This document shows positions 31,470 through 35,690 of a stretch of DNA of 35,690 nt, piece after piece (position 1 is the first letter of the stretch; every line of letters begins with the position of its first letter). The translations under genes and the position numbers were made by a program. This stretch comes from an uncultured Lachnospiraceae bacterium (GTDB lineage: Bacteria; Bacillota; Clostridia; Lachnospirales; Lachnospiraceae), in contig CACZFI010000013.1 of NCBI GenBank assembly GCA_902780405.1, forward strand, positions 1 to 35,690. The letters are read 5' to 3'. Under the pieces are notes generated by a model. That model was not told the DNA's origin and did not search any database. It saw only the letters and a program-made list of their open reading frames with translations.

Positions 31470-32903
31470 ATGGAAGAACAAATTCTCAAGATGATTCTTG
31501 AATATGAGATGATCCGCCCGGGGGACAGGGTGGTTGTCGGTGTGTCCGGAGGAGCGGATTCTGTCTGCCTCCTGCGTGTTCTGCTTGCGCTTCGGGAGCG
31601 GCTTTCGCTTGCGACAGACGACTTGCAGGTGGTACATGTCAATCACGGCCTGCGGGAGCATACGGCAGACAGGGATGAAGCCTTTGTCAGAAAACTATGC
31701 GAGGATCTTCAGGTCCCGCTTACGGTGGAGCGTCCCGACGTCAGCGGTTATGCAAAGTCGGAGGGCCTTTCCGTGGAGGAAGCGGCGCGTATTCTTCGCT
31801 ATCGTGCGCTTCGTGAGACGCTTGCCAAGCTGGGCGGCGGAAAGATCGCTGTTGCGCACAACGCCGGTGACCAGGCGGAGACGGTGCTCTTCCACCTGGC
31901 CAGAGGAAGCGGTATTGCGGGCATGGCGGGGATAAGGCCGGTTCACAAAGATGTGATTCGTCCACTGCTTCGCACACCGCGATCCGAGATCGAGGCTTAC
32001 CTTGCCAAACTGGGTCAGGACTTCTGCGAGGACGAGACCAATCAGGATCTGACCTACAGCCGCAACAGGATCCGGCATCACGTGCTTCCGGAGCTTACGC
32101 TTGTGAACCGCGGTACGTCGGAGCACATCAACAGTTTTGCGGAGGAAGCGGCCGAGATCGAGGCTTATTTTAAAGAGACGACGCGGGGCCTGTTTGAGTC
32201 TGTGGTCGCGGATGAGGAAGACGACTGGATCTGCCTGTCCGTTGCCGAGCTGATGAAGCAGACGCCTTATATGAGAAGAAGACTTCTTTATACGGCGCTT
32301 GAGCGTATCTGCGGGGGCAGAAAGGATATCACACGCGTACATGTGAGCTCCCTGATGGAGCTTCTCGGCGGTGAAACCGGACGAAGCATACATTTGCCCT
32401 ATGACGTCCGGGCAAGACGGAGCTACGATACGCTCTGGATCGAGAAGGAACGCCCGGTGGACGAAGAGAGTGAGGAACCGGAGACCTATCTCCACATGTT
32501 TGCTCCGGGAGAGACGGTATCCGTGCCGGGAGGACGCATCACGAGTGCGCTTAAGAAGCGCAGTGAAATCACAGAGATTCCAAAAAACATATATACGAAG
32601 GTCTTTGATTATGCTAAAATAAAAGACGGTCTGTGTGTGCGGACACCGCGGGAATCGGACGCGGTGGACATCGACACGACCGGAAAGACAAAGAGCCTGT
32701 CACGCATCATGATCGATGCGAAGGTGGACAGGACATTGCGCGGCACATGGCCGATCATTGCAGATGCTACAAGCGTTCTTTGGGTCATCGGGCTTCGATA
32801 CAATGAGAGCTTCAGACTGGATGCATCGACGGAGGACGTATTATACTTAGAATACAGACCGGAAGGAGAAGACGATGGCAGAGAAGATCAGCGTGCTGAT
32901 TGA
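31470..32903 (+). CDS. tilS: tRNA(Ile)-lysidine synthetase TilS
   Basis: A 477-residue ATP-dependent enzyme that converts C34 of the CAU-anticodon isoleucine tRNA to lysidine so that it reads AUA. The PP-loop SGGADS is at 26-31, HVNHGLR follows, and the C-terminal domain (DRTLRGTWPIIAD region) is present. ATG 31470 follows a weak GGAAG site; GTG 31455 is an in-frame alternative. The 3' end overlaps hpt by 29 bases. Confidence 0.93.
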   Translation: MEEQILKMILEYEMIRPGDRVVVGVSGGADSVCLLRVLLALRERLSLATDDLQVVHVNHGLREHTADRDEAFVRKLCEDLQVPLTVERPDVSGYAKSEGLSVEEAARILRYRALRETLAKLGGGKIAVAHNAGDQAETVLFHLARGSGIAGMAGIRPVHKDVIRPLLRTPRSEIEAYLAKLGQDFCEDETNQDLTYSRNRIRHHVLPELTLVNRGTSEHINSFAEEAAEIEAYFKETTRGLFESVVADEEDDWICLSVAELMKQTPYMRRRLLYTALERICGGRKDITRVHVSSLMELLGGETGRSIHLPYDVRARRSYDTLWIEKERPVDEESEEPETYLHMFAPGETVSVPGGRITSALKKRSEITEIPKNIYTKVFDYAKIKDGLCVRTPRESDAVDIDTTGKTKSLSRIMIDAKVDRTLRGTWPIIADATSVLWVIGLRYNESFRLDASTEDVLYLEYRPEGEDDGREDQRAD

Positions 32904-33396
32904 TGAGCACAAATTAGAAGATAAGATTCAAGAGATCGCGGATAAGCTTAACAAAGAGTATGAGGGTCGTGTAATTCACATGATCGGTGTTTTAAAGGGC
33001 AGCGTATTCTTCATGTGTGAACTTGCAAAGCGACTGACCGTACCCGTGACACTGGATTTTATGTCCGTATCAAGCTATGGTGACGGCACAAAGTCCTCAG
33101 GTGTCGTCAAGCTGATCAAGGACCTCGATGAAAGTATCGAGGGAAGAGATGTGATCCTTGTAGAGGACATCATGGATTCCGGAAGAACACTTTACTATCT
33201 GGTGAATATGCTGAAGGACAGACATCCTGCCAGCTTTAAGGTAGTTACCATGCTTGACAAGCCCTCCAGAAGAGTGGCTGATATTGAGCCGGACATCACT
33301 GCATTTGAGATTCCGGATCGCTTTGTGGTCGGCTACGGCCTTGACTGCGCACAGAAATACCGCAATCTGCCGTATATCGGCGTGATTGAGGAATAG
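32875..33396 (+). CDS. hpt: Hypoxanthine phosphoribosyltransferase
   Basis: A 173-residue purine salvage enzyme transferring phosphoribose from PRPP to hypoxanthine or guanine. The PRPP-binding signature [10 protein letters not shown] is at 96-105, and [20 protein letters not shown] closes the protein. AAGGAGAAG precedes the ATG inside tilS, giving coupled translation. The tilS-hpt-ftsH order is conserved in many Firmicutes. Confidence 0.96.
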   Translation: MAEKISVLIDEHKLEDKIQEIADKLNKEYEGRVIHMIGVLKGSVFFMCELAKRLTVPVTLDFMSVSSYGDGTKSSGVVKLIKDLDESIEGRDVILVEDIMDSGRTLYYLVNMLKDRHPASFKVVTMLDKPSRRVADIEPDITAFEIPDRFVVGYGLDCAQKYRNLPYIGVIEE

Positions 33397-33409
33397 AAAG
33401 GAAGAAACT

Positions 33410-35278
33410 ATGAGAAACGGATTAGGCAGAAGCCTTGGTTTTTATCTGCTCTTGTTTTTTGCAGGCTTTTGCATAGTGCTTTGGCTCCAAAACAGACAGA
33501 ATCCCACAGACACAAGTTACACGATTGATGATTTCAGACGCGACATCACCGGCAATAAGGTCAGTGAGGTTGTGATCGATCAGAACAGCGAGATACCTAC
33601 GGGAACCGTTACATTTGCCTACAAGGGCACCGGAGACGCCATCTCCTTCTACGTATCCGATGTCAATGAAGTACAGCGGATCATCATGGAAGACGGCGAC
33701 GGCACCATCGAGATGGTTTTGAATGACGTTCCGAGACAGAGCGGGATCCTGACCTGGCTGCCGCTGATCGTGACGGTCGTGATGGTCATCGTACTCGCCA
33801 TGGTACTGCTCGGCAATGCTTCCGGCGGTGGCGGCGGTGGCGGCGGCAAGGTGATGAGCTTTTCCAAGAGCCGCGCGCGTATGTCGACAGACAAGGATCC
33901 GAAGATCACATTTGCTGATGTGGCGGGCCTTGAAGAAGAGAAAGAAGATATGTCCGAATTGGTGGACTTTTTGAAGAATCCCGACAAGTACAATCGCCTC
34001 GGCGCGCGTATCCCGAAGGGTGTTCTCCTTGAGGGCCCTCCCGGAACAGGTAAGACGCTGCTTGCGAAGGCTGTGGCCGGAGAAGCGGGCGTACCCTTCT
34101 TCTCGATTTCCGGTTCGGATTTCGTAGAGATGTTCGTCGGTGTCGGTGCTTCCCGTGTGCGTGACCTCTTCGAGGATGCGAAGAAGAACGCTCCCTGTAT
34201 CGTATTCATCGATGAGATCGATGCCGTGGCAAGACGCAGAGGCTCCGGTCTCGGCGGCGGTCATGACGAGAGAGAGCAGACTCTGAACCAGATGCTCGTT
34301 GAGATGGACGGTTTCAACAACAACGAAGGTATCATCGTCCTTGCGGCGACGAACCGTGTCGATATCCTTGATCCCGCAATCCTGCGTCCCGGTCGTTTTG
34401 ACCGTAAGGTGATGGTGGGTAGACCCGATGTCAAGGGACGCGAGGAGATCCTCAAGGTACACGTCCGCAACAAGCCCATCGCTGACGACGTGAACCTGCA
34501 TGAGATCGCAAGAACGACCGCCGGATTTGCCGGCGCAGACTTAGAGAACCTGATGAACGAGTCGGCCATCATGGCAGCGAAGGCCAACCGTGCATTTATC
34601 AAGAAGGAAGATGTAGACAAGAGCTTCGTAAAGATTGGTATCGGCGGAGAGAAGAAGAGCCGTCTCGTACCCGAGAAGGAGCGTCGTATCACCGCGTACC
34701 ATGAGTCCGGTCATGCAATCCTCTTCCACCTGCTTCCGGATGTGGGACCGGTGCACATTGTCTCCATCATCCCCAACGGACGCGGCGCAGGCGGTTACAC
34801 CATGCCCCTCCCCGAGAATGACAATGTCTTCATGACCAAGCAGAAGATGCTTCAGGATATCCAGGTATCCTTCGGCGGACGTATCGCCGAGGAACTGATT
34901 TTCGGTGATATCACCACGGGTGCATCCCAGGATATCAAGCAGGCCACCCAGACGGCACAGGCTATGGTCATCAAATACGGTATGTCCGACAAGGTCGGTC
35001 TGATCAATTATGAGACCGAGAACGAGGAAGTCTTCCTCGGCAGAGACCTCGGACACTCCAGAACCTACAGTGAGAAGATGGCTACGATGATCGACAAGGA
35101 AGTTCGCCGCATCATCGACGAGTGCTATCAGGAAGCCAGAAGGATCATCGAGGAGAACATCGACGTGCTGCATAAGTGCGCTGAACTCCTGCTCGAAAAA
35201 GAGCGTATCGATCGTCCCGAATTCGAGGCACTTTTTGAAAAGGACCCTCAGCCTGAGGGAACACCGGCAGAGGCATAA
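33410..35278 (+). CDS. ftsH: ATP-dependent zinc metalloprotease FtsH
   Basis: A 622-residue membrane-anchored AAA+ protease. Two membrane helices (about 9-26 and 114-134) flank a short extracytoplasmic domain; a Gly-rich linker of nine glycines follows at about 139-147. The AAA domain has Walker A GPPGTGKT 209-216, Walker B VFIDE 265-269 and the second region of homology around 313-333. The zinc site HESGH is at 431-435, with SQDIKQAT contributing the third ligand. ATG 33410 follows AAAGGAAG; ATG 33386 lies within hpt. Length is normal. Confidence 0.97.
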   Translation: MRNGLGRSLGFYLLLFFAGFCIVLWLQNRQNPTDTSYTIDDFRRDITGNKVSEVVIDQNSEIPTGTVTFAYKGTGDAISFYVSDVNEVQRIIMEDGDGTIEMVLNDVPRQSGILTWLPLIVTVVMVIVLAMVLLGNASGGGGGGGGKVMSFSKSRARMSTDKDPKITFADVAGLEEEKEDMSELVDFLKNPDKYNRLGARIPKGVLLEGPPGTGKTLLAKAVAGEAGVPFFSISGSDFVEMFVGVGASRVRDLFEDAKKNAPCIVFIDEIDAVARRRGSGLGGGHDEREQTLNQMLVEMDGFNNNEGIIVLAATNRVDILDPAILRPGRFDRKVMVGRPDVKGREEILKVHVRNKPIADDVNLHEIARTTAGFAGADLENLMNESAIMAAKANRAFIKKEDVDKSFVKIGIGGEKKSRLVPEKERRITAYHESGHAILFHLLPDVGPVHIVSIIPNGRGAGGYTMPLPENDNVFMTKQKMLQDIQVSFGGRIAEELIFGDITTGASQDIKQATQTAQAMVIKYGMSDKVGLINYETENEEVFLGRDLGHSRTYSEKMATMIDKEVRRIIDECYQEARRIIEENIDVLHKCAELLLEKERIDRPEFEALFEKDPQPEGTPAEA

Positions 35279-35307
35279 AGCCGGATTAAACGACATATTT
35301 GATACCG

Positions 35308-35353
35308 AAAGCCACGGATTTTGTGCAAATTGCACAGAAACTGTGGCTTTTTC
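35308..35353 (+). terminator. Terminator after ftsH
   Basis: AAAGCCAC/GTGGCTTT (35308-35315/35343-35350), continuing into TTC, encloses TGTGC-AAATT-GCACA. An outer pair CCGGAT/ATCCGG (35281-35286/35354-35359) wraps it. It fits the end of the tilS-hpt-ftsH unit. Confidence 0.78.
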
Positions 35354-35518
35354 ATCCGGAAAAAAAAGATTCATTTCTTTTTTGCACAAAAAATTACGTA
35401 AACTACCGGAATGTTTAGGCACACTTATGACAGTTTTTATGTATAATAATACTTGTAACCCCCCCAATACATTATATAGTTTTTTGCTACACCCCATAAG
35501 TAACAAAATACCTTCTCC

Positions 35519-35557
35519 GAAAGAGCTTACCTACCCCGGTAAGCTCTTTCACTTTTG
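35519..35557 (+). terminator. Second hairpin terminator downstream of ftsH
   Basis: A perfect 13-bp stem GAAAGAGCTTACC/GGTAAGCTCTTTC (35519-35531/35538-35550) with a 6-base loop, then ACTTTTG. The T tract is short. It may end an unseen small transcript starting near the TATAAT at 35442-35447, or back up the first terminator. Confidence 0.65.
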
Positions 35558-35568
35558 TTAGGTTTTAT

Positions 35569-35598
35569 GCGGGTTCCCGCGGTTTTACTGTTTTTTTC
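35569..35598 (+). terminator. Possible third terminator-like hairpin
   Basis: GCGG-GTTC-CCGC (35569-35580) is followed by GGTTTTACTG and a seven-T run. The stem is only 4 bp and the T run is displaced, so the call is weak. Confidence 0.35.
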
Positions 35599-35607
35599 TG
35601 ATTTCAA

Positions 35608-35632
35608 ATCTACTACACCCATCTACTACACC
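35608..35632 (+). repeat. Tandem 12-nt direct repeat
   Basis: ATCTACTACACC occurs at 35608-35619 and again at 35621-35632, one base apart. The 412-base interval 35279-35690 otherwise holds only the hairpins listed and no credible gene. Confidence 0.7.
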
Positions 35633-35690
35633 TTTTTTAGGTTACATCCCTGGAACCGTTGATTTTACTTATGTTTTCACTGTACCAGTA

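Noticed and set aside
33422..34501. Long minus-strand open frame of 359 codons opposite ftsH
   Set aside because: It is the reverse shadow of the ftsH coding sequence and shows no family resemblance.
1..35690. CRISPR array, rRNA, tRNA genes or insertion-sequence transposases
   Set aside because: No regularly spaced repeats, no tRNA cloverleaf in the spacers, no rRNA segment and no transposase motifs were found on reading the intergenic regions.

Overview
The window is chromosomal DNA from a Gram-positive Firmicute, most likely a member of the Lachnospiraceae (class Clostridia). The evidence is the gene order (S10-spc-alpha ribosomal cluster, ecfA/ecfT, truA, rplM-rpsI, then hup-rqcP-divIC-tilS-hpt-ftsH), AGGAGG-type ribosome binding sites before nearly every gene, zinc-type S14 and L36, a zinc-lid adenylate kinase, and small proteins such as a DUF6062-like protein that I associate with Lachnospiraceae. 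All genes lie on the plus strand. The family assignment rests on recognition and was not searched.

Layout. Positions 1-2640 are accessory: the tail of a DUF4143-type AAA ATPase, a low-molecular-weight tyrosine phosphatase overlapping a 12-TM-class permease, and a monocistronic type IV pilin-like protein. Positions 2705-13726 hold one large ribosomal operon from rpsJ to secY, driven by a TTGCAT/TATAAT promoter with a long folded leader. Positions 13808-18941 carry adk-map-infA, then rpmJ with its own likely promoter, then rpsM-rpsK-rpsD-rpoA-rplQ, closed by a hairpin terminator. Positions 18975-22245 encode the energy-coupling-factor transporter module, with both ATPases fused in one chain, plus truA.

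Positions 22226-26595 are the main surprise. A two-gene signalling unit, a FIST-EAL c-di-GMP phosphodiesterase followed without a gap by a cytoplasmic LacI-like ligand-binding protein lacking a DNA-binding domain, sits between truA and rplM. It has its own promoter and a compact two-hairpin 5' leader. rplM-rpsI follow from a promoter buried in a 38-nt palindrome. The 3' end of rpsI is one arm of an almost fully paired 173-nt three-way-junction element. Positions 27838-30364 hold a Fur-family regulator, a DUF6062-like Cys/His protein and a purine-type permease. Positions 30369-35278 hold the hup-rqcP-divIC-tilS-hpt-ftsH housekeeping run. The last 412 bases contain only terminator-like hairpins and a short direct repeat.

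The genes mostly serve translation: ribosome assembly, the Sec translocon, RNA polymerase alpha, N-terminal methionine removal, tRNA modification and stalled-ribosome rescue. Vitamin and purine uptake, septum formation and membrane proteolysis accompany them. The most promising non-standard elements are the c-di-GMP sensor pair with its leader, the rpsI 3' three-way junction, the covarying palindromic repeats between rpsH and rplF, and the fused EcfA1-EcfA2.
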